64,000 nt of DNA, taken from Artocarpus heterophyllus (Eukaryota; Streptophyta; Magnoliopsida; Rosales; Moraceae). The stretch covers positions 12,375,480 to 12,439,479 of the forward strand of contig CM046332.1 in the NCBI GenBank assembly GCA_025403435.1, written 5' to 3'. This document shows positions 47,171 to 58,811 of this stretch, piece by piece. The first letter of the stretch is position 1, and each line of letters begins with the position of its first letter. The notes under the pieces are model-generated. The model worked only from the letters and a program-made list of their open reading frames with translations. It did no database searches and had not been told where the DNA came from. The position numbers and the translations under genes are program-made.

Positions 47171-48187
47171 GGATATGATATGTTATAATTACAGGAGCTT
47201 GATCTTTATATATCCATCGGGTCCTTTTTGCTAGCCTACATATTTTCTTGTAACGATACGATATGTTTTTCCAATAAATTGGTAACTTATATTAATTTTT
47301 AGATTGGCCTAAATTTGATTGATTAGATTTAATAATTCTTGTTAGTTTATTGGTTGCATTAATCTTATGAATTAATTCATGATAAACATCTTAAATTATT
47401 TGAATATATTTTATTTGACATGAGATTATTTGTATATGATTGTTTTAATTAGATAACTACTATATTGAGTTATTAAATTAAAATTGAGGCTGTATGAAAG
47501 AGTCTGGGGTAAAATATAATGGATAATTATCTAATCAGATAAAAACTAGTAGATGAATGGATTGCATAGCTCGTTTGGAGCTTGGAAATGCCAACACTAG
47601 GTTAGCCACGACCAGGCAGTCGACCGCCGGACACATAGGATGGTTGGCCACTCCTGTTAGATCAACAAATACGTTTTACATGCTTTCACTATGGGATTTA
47701 ATTCTAACTTGAATTTTGAAGCCCAATCGGATAAAAATAAGTGCCCTACCAACCACTTTATATAGGAAACATGTTCCTATAGTCATTTAGATTACTTGAG
47801 GGATTTAGAGAGAGAGTCTTCCAAAGAGAAAAACTCCACAACTCCTATAGAATTTTTGTTTAATATTAAGAACCTTAATTCTTGTTTTTCTCTTGTGGTT
47901 GGAAGGAAACATTATCAAGAAGAAAGCTGAATGATGTGTGCCCACTCGCATTCCAATTGTGGAGAAGAAAATAATAAAGAAGACCAGTTAATTGAGACTC
48001 TTTCGGTCGCCATTCTCATGTAGCAATTTTATAGATTTTGTTCTGTTAGAAGTGTAGTTTCTAACCTATAAGAGGTTCGAAGATCTTCGTTTAATTTATC
48101 GTATATAGCATATCTAATTTGTTTTATTAAAAAAAAAGGTTTGTTATAAAAATTTTGTAAAATCCTACTGGAACTTGTTTTCCAACG
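46149..48187 (+). repeat. Solo LTR, ancient relative of the Co3 LTR (2,039 bp)
   Basis: Begins TGTTAGACTAG and ends CCAACG (CA mutated to CG). Flanked by a perfect TCTGG duplication (46144-46148, 48188-48192). Co-linear with the Co3 LTR over its length (ATGATAAGCAAACA, TCAATTCACTTTAGACA, ACTTGTGTCTTTTATTATAC, GACCAGTTAATTGAGACTC), but much more diverged. It has a TA microsatellite at 47126-47167. The Co3-type phased array is absent; at that position (47590-47660) there is a different GC-rich sequence. No internal region follows, so it arose by LTR-LTR recombination. Confidence 0.88.
47126..47167. repeat. TA microsatellite
   Basis: About 20 uninterrupted AT dinucleotides in the solo LTR, absent from the Co3 LTR at the matching place. 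Confidence 0.9.
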
Positions 48188-48759
48188 TCTGGTTCTTGCA
48201 ATTCCTCCTCTTCTTCTTCTTCTTTTCTCGCTAATTTCTATCACTCTGGGATTGTGGCTTTTTTTGTTATAGTTGAACTGACTAATCAAGAAGTTTTTTT
48301 TTTTTTTTTTTTGTATTACTATCTGCTTAATTTCTCAATACTCTTTGTTTGAACTATAATTTTGATTCAATTTTTTGTTATTACTACTCTATTAGAGTAG
48401 AAAACTTGATGACGCTCACTAATTTTGTAAATTTTTTTTCAAGAATCTGATCATCATTCTATAGCAATAGTCCCTCAGTAATTAAAATAAAAGGTTAGAG
48501 TCAGTTAAATAAAAAAAAAGGTTAAAGACTAAAATAATACTTTCGTGAAAAGTTAGAGACTAATGTGACAATTTTTTTTCTAAAAAAACTACAATATAAA
48601 GCTCTCATAAGTTATGTTTGAACTAAAACATTCGTTCAAACTAAAGTTGCTAAACAACTAGAAGTTGTTGTTATGCCAAGTGTGTTTAATTGTTGGATGA
48701 GATTTTGCCTAGCCATAACATTTGGAAGCTAGGCTGCCATAAATCCAGGGCTAGGGATG

Positions 48760-48990
48760 CACTATAAAAAGAATGGGACTGAGTGATAACAAAAGTACCA
48801 GTGATCACAAAAAGTGTAGATTGTTGTGACTAATAAAAAAATATTAGTCACAACTAACATCATTAGTGACAATAAAATATTGTGATTGTGTTGAAAAAAA
48901 AAAGAGTCAGTCTTAAAATTTTAGTTACAACAAAATATTTTATTACGACTAAACATAACTTCTTTTATACACTAAATATAAAAATTATGC
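48760..48990 (+). mobile_element. Terminal relic of a second CACTA-like element
   Basis: CACTATAAAAAGAATGGGAC at 48760 resembles a CACTA 5' end, followed by subterminal words in both orientations: GTGACTAATAA, TTAGTCACAACTAAC, TTAGTGACAATAA. No coding region and no partner end in the window. Confidence 0.4.
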
Positions 48991-49009
48991 ATATACTTAA
49001 AAAAAAATT

Positions 49010-50168
49010 AATTATGAAAATTCTCCTTGAACTATAGTCTTTGTACCGCTTTGCCCTTTAAATTTCAAAACATAATATTTGTTCCCCCAAAATAAGAACT
49101 GTTAACAAAATAATCCTTCTGTTACAATTATTTAACGGCAAATTGACAAACAATTTGAAAATGAGGGTAGTTTGGTAATCTTAGTTATAAAATAACAAAA
49201 AAACCAAAACTAAAATAAAAATAGTCTTTATTGATGATTAAAACAAAAAAATCAATTAAAAACATACTACTCTCCAGATGCCTCTCTTTTTCAATATACT
49301 AAAATTTTCATTCATATTTTATTAGGTTTTTTCACACTCAAAAAGTATTTTAAAATTTCAAAAGGTATAAATACCAATGTAAACCTAAAAAATATGAAAG
49401 AAATTTTATTAATACTATCAGAGCTTTTTTTTTTCTTTAAGAATTTTGTGTTATATGTTTTTGTTATATTGAATTTATTTGTGTTATATTCTTTTTCATT
49501 TCACTAAGATATATATAACTTTTAAAATTTCAAATATTTTTTTGGGTGTGGAGAAATTAATAAAATTTTGAAGAAAATTATGGTGTATTAAAAAAGAAGG
49601 ATTCTAATAGTATAATAGTTTTAATTAATTTTTTTATATTTTTAAAAATTAGTAAAGACTATTTTATAGTTTTAATTTTTAATGTTATTTTATAACCAGG
49701 ATTACTGAAATATCCTGAACTTTGTAGTCATTTATCAATTTTCCATTAAAATTTTAATAAAAAATCTATTTTCGTTAATAGTTCATGCGTTAGGGCGAAA
49801 GAATGATGCATTTGTTAATAGTCATTTTATTTTCTTTAAGAATTTTGTGTTATATGTTTTTGTTATATTGAATTTATTTGTGTTATATTCTTTTTCATTT
49901 CACTAAGATATATATAACTTTTAAAATTTCAAATATTTTTTTAGGTGTGGAAAAGACTATTTTATAGTTTTAATTTTTAATGTTATTTTATAACCAGGAT
50001 TACTGAAATATCCTGAACTTTATAGTCATTTATCAATTTTCCATTAAAATTTTAATAAAAAATCTATTTTCGTTAATAGTTCAGGCGTTAGAGCGAAAGA
50101 ATGATGCATTTTAAAGTTTAGGTGTAAAGTGTTAAAAAGACTATAATTCAGAGGGAATTTTTGTAATT
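49010..50168. mobile_element. TIR element D (Mutator-like, non-autonomous, about 1.16 kb)
   Basis: Arms of about 185 bp: 49010-49195 and about 49985-50168. Left AATTATGAAAATTCTCCTTG and AACTATAGTCTTT pair with the right arm (reverse complement AATTACAAAAATTCCCTCTG and AATTATAGTCTTT), ending at TTATAAAATAAC on both. The interior is AT-rich and non-coding. Confidence 0.65.
49432..50115. repeat. 399-bp tandem duplication inside TIR element D
   Basis: 49432-49830 is repeated from 49831 with few mismatches (TTTCTTTAAGAATTTTGTG in both, later TTATAACCAGGATTACTGAA in both). Copy 2 lacks about 105 bp after GGTGTGGA (near 49948). The duplication includes part of the right arm. Confidence 0.88.
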
Positions 50169-51287
50169 AGTCCTTGAAAAATAAGATAAACTCGGTTGAA
50201 ATGTATCATTAAACACAAACTTATAAGAATTTTAGATTTTCTCACTTAATAGATTGACCTTTTAAGATCAAAATTCAAATATTTAGAAAGAAAATTCTGC
50301 ATGATATCAAAACTCAACAAGCTTAAATTAGTGGCTTAATCTATTCAATATAAGATTGATCACTCCAAAGATAGCACCATGTTACATGAGTGTGTAATGT
50401 GTAAAACAAATTCAAGTCCCACATTAAAACTTGAAAACTAAACACCAACTTATAAGCATGTTAGGTCACTCCACTTATACGTATTTGTCACAATATGTTT
50501 CTCATTGACTAAAAACTTTTGAGTCATAATGCTTTCCACACTTATTTTCTTTTATTTTTCAACATTTTTTCATGGCCAAGATTTTTTGCCTTATTCCTCA
50601 TTCATTAGTAATGTGTGTATATATACACTCGCATATTATACATATTATAAATTTGGCAATTTGTATATGCGTCTATGCGGGTTAGCTTGAATCAAAGCAA
50701 AAGTAGTCATAACAAATTTATACTAGGGAGAGATAAAGAAAAATAAAAATGTCACAAACCGAATTTGCATTTTCAAAATAGTAAGAGGGTAGTGACTAAT
50801 CACTCAAAGAAAATAACTTCGACATTCTAAACTCAATTATTCTACTTGGTACATATATATAGAGGTAAGAGGCATCATAAGAACTTATTATATTTATAAA
50901 ACGTCCAAAATTTACTTTGGTTATAGTGATAAAACGTATTTTCAGTTGATCTCTATTAATAGAAGGCAAATGAGAAGAACCATTAGTTTTGACATGTAAG
51001 AAATAAGTTGAGAACCATCTTAATGAGCATTTAATACGTATTTAACTGCTTTCTGCATATCATTTGAATAATCTCTTATTGCAGCCTTTTGTATCATCTT
51101 AGGTACTCTTGTTAGCTAAGAAACAAATAAAAGCAGAGATGAAGTCAGAAAAATTAGTTATGAGGGGGACGCATGCGCTAATATTATCAAGAAAAATTAA
51201 ATGAATGGAGATATATAACTTTAGAAAGGACAAAACATTATTTCATGGGGAAGCTTAATTTTAAAGGAAGCAGAATATGATTTTTCT
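50169..51287. other. AT-rich spacer, nothing recognised
   Basis: No paired repeats, domain-bearing ORF or RNA gene seen. There is a TA/TG-rich stretch near 50615-50645. Confidence 0.4.
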
Positions 51288-51510
51288 AAGGTTTTATATT
51301 GTTGAAAGAAAAAAGTTTAAGGGGACGATAACTCACCCTTGTCAGTGTATAGCACCGCTCCTAAATGGAAGAGAGGTAATTCTTAGTATAGTGAAAATCA
51401 AATAGTAATTATATTTTAATCATTGATGCAAAGGTTAGTCAAAGTACACACATCATGCTAAACTTTATTTTATATAAATATTGAAAAAGAAAGTTTAAGG
51501 GGGTGGCCGT
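51288..51510. repeat. Duplicated host segment, intact copy plus left half of the second
   Basis: AAAGTTTAAGGGGACGAT is followed by AACTCACCCTTGT and about 140 bp to CATCATGCTAAACTT (to about 51470). Then AAAGAAAGTTTAAGGGGGTG recurs and stops at 51510 where the solo LTR begins. The right half of the second copy lies after the LTR (53028-53155). Confidence 0.75.
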
Positions 51511-53027
51511 TGATCTATTGCCTAAAATAATTCTTTGAACGTAAATGTTTATAGTATAGAAGGTTTGTTGTATCCACAAAAGGCTGAAAATTTGAAAGAT
51601 TGACAATTTAACTGTTGAAAAGGTGAGGGTGATTTTAAAAAGATTTTACCAAACAAATATTTATAATAATTTTAAACAAGATTTTAAATCATAAAATTAA
51701 TACGACGAAGCTTTGAGAATCCCTTGTATGTTTCGTAATTGGTATGGATTTTTAACTCTAATTTTAAATTATTTAAAGCATTTGATTTATTATGTCTTTT
51801 TCCATTAATAACAAGCACATTTACTATTTTTATAAGTTAATTAAGAGCAATAATATAACTAGCCATAATGTAATAAGAGTTTACCTATATAAAGTAGGAA
51901 ATTAACTACCTCTCACTAGTGATTAGTTGCACTAATTATAACAATTATAATTGCTGTCAATACAACTACAATTAACATAATTTTAAGATAGAAGAGATAG
52001 AATAGATCAAAATTAATCTATTTTAATGCAATAAACTTTTACGTTAAATTCAATAGAATCTCGTCTTATTAAATAGTTTAAGAATGCATTATGGCATCCT
52101 CTGTTGACAATAAATCAAGTATTACTAAGCATTTACTGTGCCGGCTCATGTCAATAATGTGACAAAAACTCAACTTAATAAAAAGCATGATTTCATCATT
52201 ATTAATATTAATTATGCAACATAATTAAATTATATAACGAAAGCATGATTGAATTTTTGCAAGAATTGAACAGCATAACAATATTAACAATAATTTTAAA
52301 AAGGTAGAAATGTAATTTATTCCATAAAAACACAAACATTATAGCACAAATACAAATTTAGAAACCACACCAGAGTACAGTGCATACAAACTCATCTTTT
52401 TACCTCACCAAATTCTCTACAATAATTTAGATATTATTTTAATATTAAAAGTGGGATCAAAGAAGAGCTCTACTAGCATCTCCTCTAGAAAAGAGGATCT
52501 ATAGAGTTAGAAACTCAACAGATGAAGGAAGAGAGAGGAAAGGCATTGAAAATAGCGTGAATAAAATATTTACAATAATTTTAAAATATTTATTTTATAT
52601 TGAAACTTACAAAACACACTAAAAATAAATAAAAGCTTTTTAAAATTAATAAACCTTAACAGCCTTACACAGATAAATTATCTAAGACTCGAGAATATAT
52701 TTACAAATTACTACAAATATATTAAAACATATTTACAAGCTAAAAAAATTTTTACGAACACTTTAAGACTCAAAATAAAATTACCATATATTATTCTTAC
52801 AATTTTAATTAATTACAAATTAAACAAATATTTTAAATACAAAAACGACACTAAAAATTACTAAAAATATTATTAAATATAAAAACATATTTAAAGCACA
52901 TTTTAACACTGAGACACTAAAATACTAATAACACAACAATGCTATTAATTAGAGGATTTAATAAGAAATAAAAGCATAAATAAATGATTTTAATTTTATG
53001 AAATATATACTTTTTACATTTTCATCA
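51511..53027 (-). repeat. Solo LTR of the Gy1 family (1,517 bp)
   Basis: Aligns with the Gy1 LTR at both ends: start TGATCTATTGCCTAAAAT against TGTTGTGTCGCCCAAAAT, end TTTTTACATTTTCATCA against TTTTACATTCTCATCA. Internal blocks such as GCATTTGATTTATT and AATGCTATTAATTAGAGGAT also match. It lacks about 0.6 kb of the Gy1 LTR. No gag or primer site follows. Confidence 0.85.
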
Positions 53028-53155
53028 ACTACTCACCCTCGTTCATGTATAGCTTCTCCTGTGAATAAACGAAAGGTAATTCTTAGTATAATGAAAGTCA
53101 AATACTAAGTGGATTCTAATCATAATGCAATGGTTAGTCGACGTACATACATCAT
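53028..53155. repeat. Right half of the second duplicated host segment
   Basis: ACTCACCCTCGTTCATGTAT, GGTAATTCTTAGTATAATGA and CATACATCATGCTACACTTC match 51329-51470. It sits directly after the solo LTR. Confidence 0.78.
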
Positions 53156-56100
53156 GCTACACTTCATATGGTGTCTATAAACGGCATAATTTTGTCGCAG
53201 ACGAATGGAAAATATACCCGGTGGGTGCTTTTTTCTGTTTAAATTTTATATTTATATATAACAAATTCACATTTAGTCCCTACAAAACAATTGGAAATCT
53301 AACGTTATCCCCTAAAGGTTGATAAAGTATCACCGCATACGTCAAAATAAAAAATTCTACACACGTGTATTGTCCAAGGGTTTAATTAGTATATTAAAAT
53401 GCGCAACTTGTGTCTTAAAGTAAGTCCATTTATTTATCTTTTCTTAGATTGTTCTCACTTGTATGCATAGCCCCTTAAAAGAAAAAAAAGAAATCTTCCA
53501 TTAAGAAAAAGGTCATAATTATGCCTCGCAATATTTTTAGAGATAAAAAAAAATCCTAGCAAGATAGTAATTGGACATGATTTTGATATGCCTGGATTAT
53601 AATCTCTCATCTCCTTGCTTTTTTATGAGTTAGTTTTATGCCTATAATTTGAATGCCTTCCACTTGATGATGTGTTAGTCTTTAGGAATTTTTATTGAGT
53701 GCTCTTTTATTTTTCTAAAGTTATTTTGTGGGTCAGAAAAGAAATGGGAGATTGTGGATAAATTCGAGGACTTAGAGAAAAATTGGTGAGAAAAAATTTA
53801 GCATGCTGGGCGATGTGGTCTTGACACATGGGTGTTGTGGCGCCAGACGGTGAAGAAGCCTAGCCGGATTCCCGAGTACGGAGCGCCGTAGCGCCGAAGG
53901 AGCGATGTTGAAGCGTTGGCCTGTGCTAACAATTTCCCACATCCATGTTGAGCGCCATGGTGCCAGAAGCCTGAAGCTGCGATGTCGGTCGTGGTCTCCC
54001 AAGATTTCTAGATCCTCTTAAGCTTCTTGTTTTGTCCAAGACTTATAAATACGACTTTTAGGACTTAGAAAAAGATCTTTTAGCAGTTTGAAGGGGCACC
54101 CAAAGTAGAGACTCCTTTACAGAGACGAAGATGGCAGATTTTGAAGACGGAGAAGCATAATTCTATTCCAAAGTCCAGTTTAATCTTCTTTCTCTATTTA
54201 TGTTTAAGAACATGTTTATGTGTTTCTTTATTTTCATGATGTACTATTTTTCTCAAATCTAGAGAAGAGATATGGCCTATGCTTGAATCGTGTTTGTAAT
54301 TGTCTAAAAATATTTTTAATAGAATTTCCTACAGTTTATTCATATTATTATGTTTTTCATGCTTTTAATTTAATTGGCCCTGAATTGGATGATTTAGTAT
54401 TTAGAATATGACACTTGAGAGGGAATTTTGGATATGATCATCGGATAATATAATATATGATTTTATAGAGTTTTGAAGGCTTTTAATTCTTTTGTAGTCA
54501 TTTAAAATAACCATTGAACATAAAGAATTCTTAATAATTTGATTTTATAGGGATATTGAAATTGATGATTAGAAATATTTTTACCTAGCACTCAAGAGAG
54601 TGTAGGTTTCTTTGTCATAAATTTCTAGAATCAACTGGTAATAAAATTGAAAAGAAAAAGCATAGTTGAGGGCTAGGTGAAATGAACGACTAGAGTTTTC
54701 CGTACATTGATTCGATCTGCATAAGCAAATCAATTTTTTCCCTTTTTATTTTAACGCGGTTTTTATTTTAAGTTTTCATACATTTAACCTTTTTTTAATT
54801 TTTATAAATAAAATTAGGTTATTTTAACTATGGCACTTACTGAGAATTTGATTATAATCCTTGAAGATGACAATAATATTTTTTCTTTTGACATTATATT
54901 TTGTTCGCTTTATTCATTAGCTTTCAAAAAACAGTAAAGATTAGAAATTAGAAGATCTTGTTATAATTTGGTTTAGAAACGTGCTAGAACTCAGTGAGTA
55001 CGCTTTCAGTATCTTATATATCACAACTCTATCATTATGTTTTGGCAAGATTTTAGTAAACATAGCAACTTGTACCTTGTTTGGTATAATATGCAGAAGG
55101 ATCAGGGCAGGCTTGCAGTCCTATATCACCGAAAGAAAGTTGTAAGTGATGTTTTATGAGCAAGGACAACATCACCTAATGGTATGTGGCTTTTTTGAGT
55201 AAAACCCAAGAGCAAAGTCATATGGACTTTGACCTAAAATGGATAATATCATCCCTAATAGAGGTGCAGATTGTTAGAAAAAAAATTAAAGCTATGACCC
55301 AACTAGAAGTGCGGCCAACAAAAATGATGAGCCGCAAAAGATGGGGATAATATAATAATCATAAATCCCTTAAGGGAAAGAAACAAGACATGGAAAGTTC
55401 TGTAGTTTTACATGGCTTGGCGAAGCTTACAAGTGACGGTTTACAAGTAAGGTCACTATTTTTAATAGTATGAGACCTTTAAGGATAAAGCTTCGGAACA
55501 AAACTATGTGGGTTGCGGCCAAAAGTGGACATATTATACTAAGTAGAGGAACTGTGGATATAATAAGTACACTTTTGTTAAGATTTTAACAACTTTGCCA
55601 CAATGTTTGATTGCTATATTTAGTGTTTACTTGGTTTTTCCCATGTTTGAAGTTCTGGATTAGATTTGAGTTTGAGTTATGTATATTAAGTACCAATTTC
55701 TAAAAGTGGTACGCCCAAAATAGTTAAGCTATAGTTCAACTTGTTTTGCCAACTAAGTATGACTCCTTCTCCTAATACACATACAAAACTTACTCATCAT
55801 TTCATCAAACTATAGTTTTATTAACGGGTATTTACAAAATCATCCTCTTTACTTGTGTGAAATACATGTTTTCTCTTTTTATTTTTATAGGGTGTTTGGC
55901 AAACTTAGTTCCAACTGATGAGTTTTAACTTAAATAGTGTAAAACTTCACATATTATAGTATAAAGTTGTAATATTTGGAAAAATCTAAGAAATTGTAAT
56001 TACACCACTAAGCTTGTAATAAGCATGAGTTCAGTATGATAATTAAGCATTTGATCAATTATACCGATAAAATCCAAGTATACGAGTCAAGGTTTTCTTA

Positions 56101-56383
56101 AAAGACAAACAAACTATTTTATGTGAAGATTCGTGAAATTTCATGATTTTATGATTAGAATAAAAAATTAAATAATGTAATTTACATGTTTAAGTCAAGG
56201 ATTTTTGTTGGAAAATATCATGTGATATTATGATTGAAAGATTTATAGAATTAATATAAAATTCTATGGAAAATATTAAAGTTAAAGTTATTAACTTTTG
56301 TAATAAAATAATTCGGTTGATAATTTCTACCACGATTTAAGTCAAAAGAAATTTCAATCTATAAATAACTCGAGAATTTAAAT
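53156..56383. other. Mostly featureless AT-rich region, possible LTR relics
   Basis: No protein domain recognised. Bases 53730-54200 are GC-richer (minus ORF 54002-53772, no family) and read into a TATAAATA-like site and a leader-like stretch at about 54050-54180, which may be an old LTR. Bases 55080-55560 hold two diverged copies of a phrase containing AACAAA[AG]CTATGTGG/GACCTAAAATGGATAATATC type words. A GGGTGTTTGGCAAAC word at 55890 resembles a TIR element end without a partner. Confidence 0.3.
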
Positions 56384-58811
56384 TGTAACACCCGCCTATT
56401 TTTATGTAATGAATCACGTTAAGTTAGTAACGACGTTAAGAATATTTTATTAATAATTTATGTTATATGATATAATATATGATGTTAATGTTACTAACTC
56501 TTATGTCAAGTTTTATGAAAAGTGACGACCGCATGGAATCGTTGTGCTCAAGTGTTCATGTGAATGTTTAAGGTATGATTAATTATGATGCAATGATGAT
56601 TTGAATGTTTTAATGAATGGCATTTAAGGATAGTTCGGCAGGCCAGACTTTTAATTTCGACAAACCGAAAAGTCTGCCAAAGACCGGCAGGCCGAATATG
56701 GTGGAACCGACAGGCCGAAGAGGAAAATCGGCAGGCCGAACACAGCTGACGAGCAGTCAGTAGAAATCTCTCTAAATTTATAGCTGAGATAATTACGTTA
56801 AATGGGTGATTTATTGTGATTAATTGGCACAATAATGGAATGTTTTATAAGTTAAGGAAATAAAAAGATTTGACTTCGCATTGATTTGTGTCTTTTTAAA
56901 TGGTTTCCTATTTTAAGAGAGCAAAACATTGTAAGTGATGAGTGATTGTTTGACTTCCCTTTTTCTCTCCTTCCTCCACGCCAATGAGCCATCAATGAGT
57001 CAGAAAATTCTGACTTAATGGAGAGTATTGAATGTTCATCGGTTATGCTCATTACGTTAAAATTTTTAACGTTCTTTTCCATTTTTTTCTTTCAACTTCT
57101 CACTCTTCTCTCTCTCAGTTCTGAGACATTTTCTCATTTCCTCTCTTCCTCTTCTCTTCTCCACGCATTCCATTTCTTCTCTCTCGAAAATTCTCTGCAA
57201 GAAAATTGAAAGAAGAAGTTATTTTTTCGTTGGTTGAATTCAAGGATTTTGAGAAGAAAATCGTTTAAGGTAAGGACTCGTTTCTTTGTGTTTTTGAAAA
57301 GAATTCTCCTCCTCAATTCGTCTACAATATCTTTCTCTAGGTATTGTATTTTGTCCAGAATTTTTATACGTTATGTATGTATGTATTATGTGATGTTTCT
57401 TCAAGTTTCAAGTTGTTTCAACATTTTTATGATAAAATATGAATTTTCTATCTTCTACCCTTCATAGTAAGATATTACTGTTTGGATATGATGTATGAAA
57501 ATGTAATGTTTATTCAAGGGGTAAATGAATGATGTTTTTCATGAAAGTTGTCAAGAATGTGCATGTATAATGTATGATGAATGTATATTTATGTTATGAA
57601 ATTTCTATGGGATTACATCAAGAAAAACTGTTTTAATAAATGTTATTTCTGGATTTTTGTTTATGAAATGTTATTTATGTTTAAATGATTTTATAATAAT
57701 GAAATAATTTTATGCATGATAATAAGATGTTTGTATGAATTTTTAAATTAGAATATATGAATTTTAATTGTTCGAAAATGTTTTTTTTTAAAAGATATTC
57801 ATGTTTAAAATATATGGTTTGTTTTTACATGCTTAAGGTAATTTTTATGATTTAAGAAAAATCATGATAACATGTTTATATGAGGATAATTTTTATTATG
57901 GTTATGAATTATGTTTGTAATATGTGATGAATGTATATATATGAATGTTATATGAATGGATGGTATATGAATGGATGTTTTATGATAAGTATTGATTTTA
58001 TTGTATTTTTAAATGGATAAATGACACTCAAAGGAACGAGCACTTTGAAACCGCGGTGTCGTCACCAAATCACGTTAAGGTTAAGTAAGCTAGCTTTAAG
58101 GTAAGTACATTCTAACCTGCAACATGACACGTTTTACAAGGTTTGATGATATGTTCACAATGATGTTCATGATGATTTTATGGTTATTTTCCTTGAAGGA
58201 TTTCTTATGAAAGATTATCATGATTAAAAGTCATGCATGTATGATGATGACATGTTTTAAAGTATGAAAATTATGTATATATGTATCACCTAATAAGTGT
58301 TGCACACCCAATGTTATGAAATGATATGTTATGATGTCATGTTTGGTTTGGGATTAGCTACCCTTCTCCTTTCATGACGGCGCGCCTACAATGATGTTCA
58401 TGGTGCAACACTTGGGCCCTTAAGATAAAATGGAATAAGTTTTAATGTGATCAATGTAATGAAAGATATATTTCTATGAAATTGTGCTTAAGGCACTTTT
58501 ATGATATGATGATGATGATGATGATGGATATGAAATGTTTTAAATTGTGAGAATTATGTACTTACTAAGCATTAGCTTAATCAAGTTTTATGTCATGTTG
58601 CAGATAAGGGTAAAAAAATCTTGGACTAAGAGGAGGACATGGGAAGGCGTGTGAGCACAAAGCAGGATGAATTGTAACCAGAAGAATGCCAAGAAGAATG
58701 TTTTATGTGTTGTTATGTTTTTAATCAAGTTTCATATTTTGAACATATTTTTATGTTAAGTTTTTAAAGAATACATGAACTATGTTTTATCTTTTATTTC
58801 ATTATTTTAAG
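56384..58811 (+). repeat. Chromovirus-type LTR, interrupted by Co4
   Basis: Starts TGTAACACCCGCC, a very common opening for Tekay/Del-type gypsy LTRs. Over 2.4 kb it shows a phased GC-rich array (56635-56740), a pyrimidine-rich stretch like a transcript leader (57080-57190), ATG-rich AT-rich DNA, GTTGCACACCCAATG and GGTGCAACACTTGGGCCC words, and TACTTACTAAGCATTAGC with TTGCAGATAAGGGTAAA near its end, all features I associate with these long LTRs. It is cut at 58812 by Co4; the rest lies outside the window. Class assignment is from memory of the family. Confidence 0.6.

Larger units (their letters stand above)
43996..48660. mobile_element. TIR element C (Mutator-like, non-autonomous) hosting a copia LTR
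   Basis: Inverted arms at about 43996-44175 and 48465-48660. Left AAGTGTTATTTTGGTTCCCA and TTTTAATTACTGAGTGACCA pair with the right arm (reverse complement AAGTATTATTTTAGTCTTTA and TTTTAATTACTGAGGGACTA). Arms of about 170 bp or more are typical of Mutator-like elements. The interior was later enlarged by the copia LTR at 46149 and by a tandem triplication. Confidence 0.6.

Noticed and set aside
53772..54002. Minus ORF with Arg-rich sequence
   Set aside because: No family recognised; it lies in a GC-rich patch of a probable old LTR.
56635..56745. CRISPR or restriction-type repeat array
   Set aside because: Units are degenerate and 12-14 bp long with variable 8-12 bp gaps; this suits phased protein-binding sites or RNA structure, not CRISPR.
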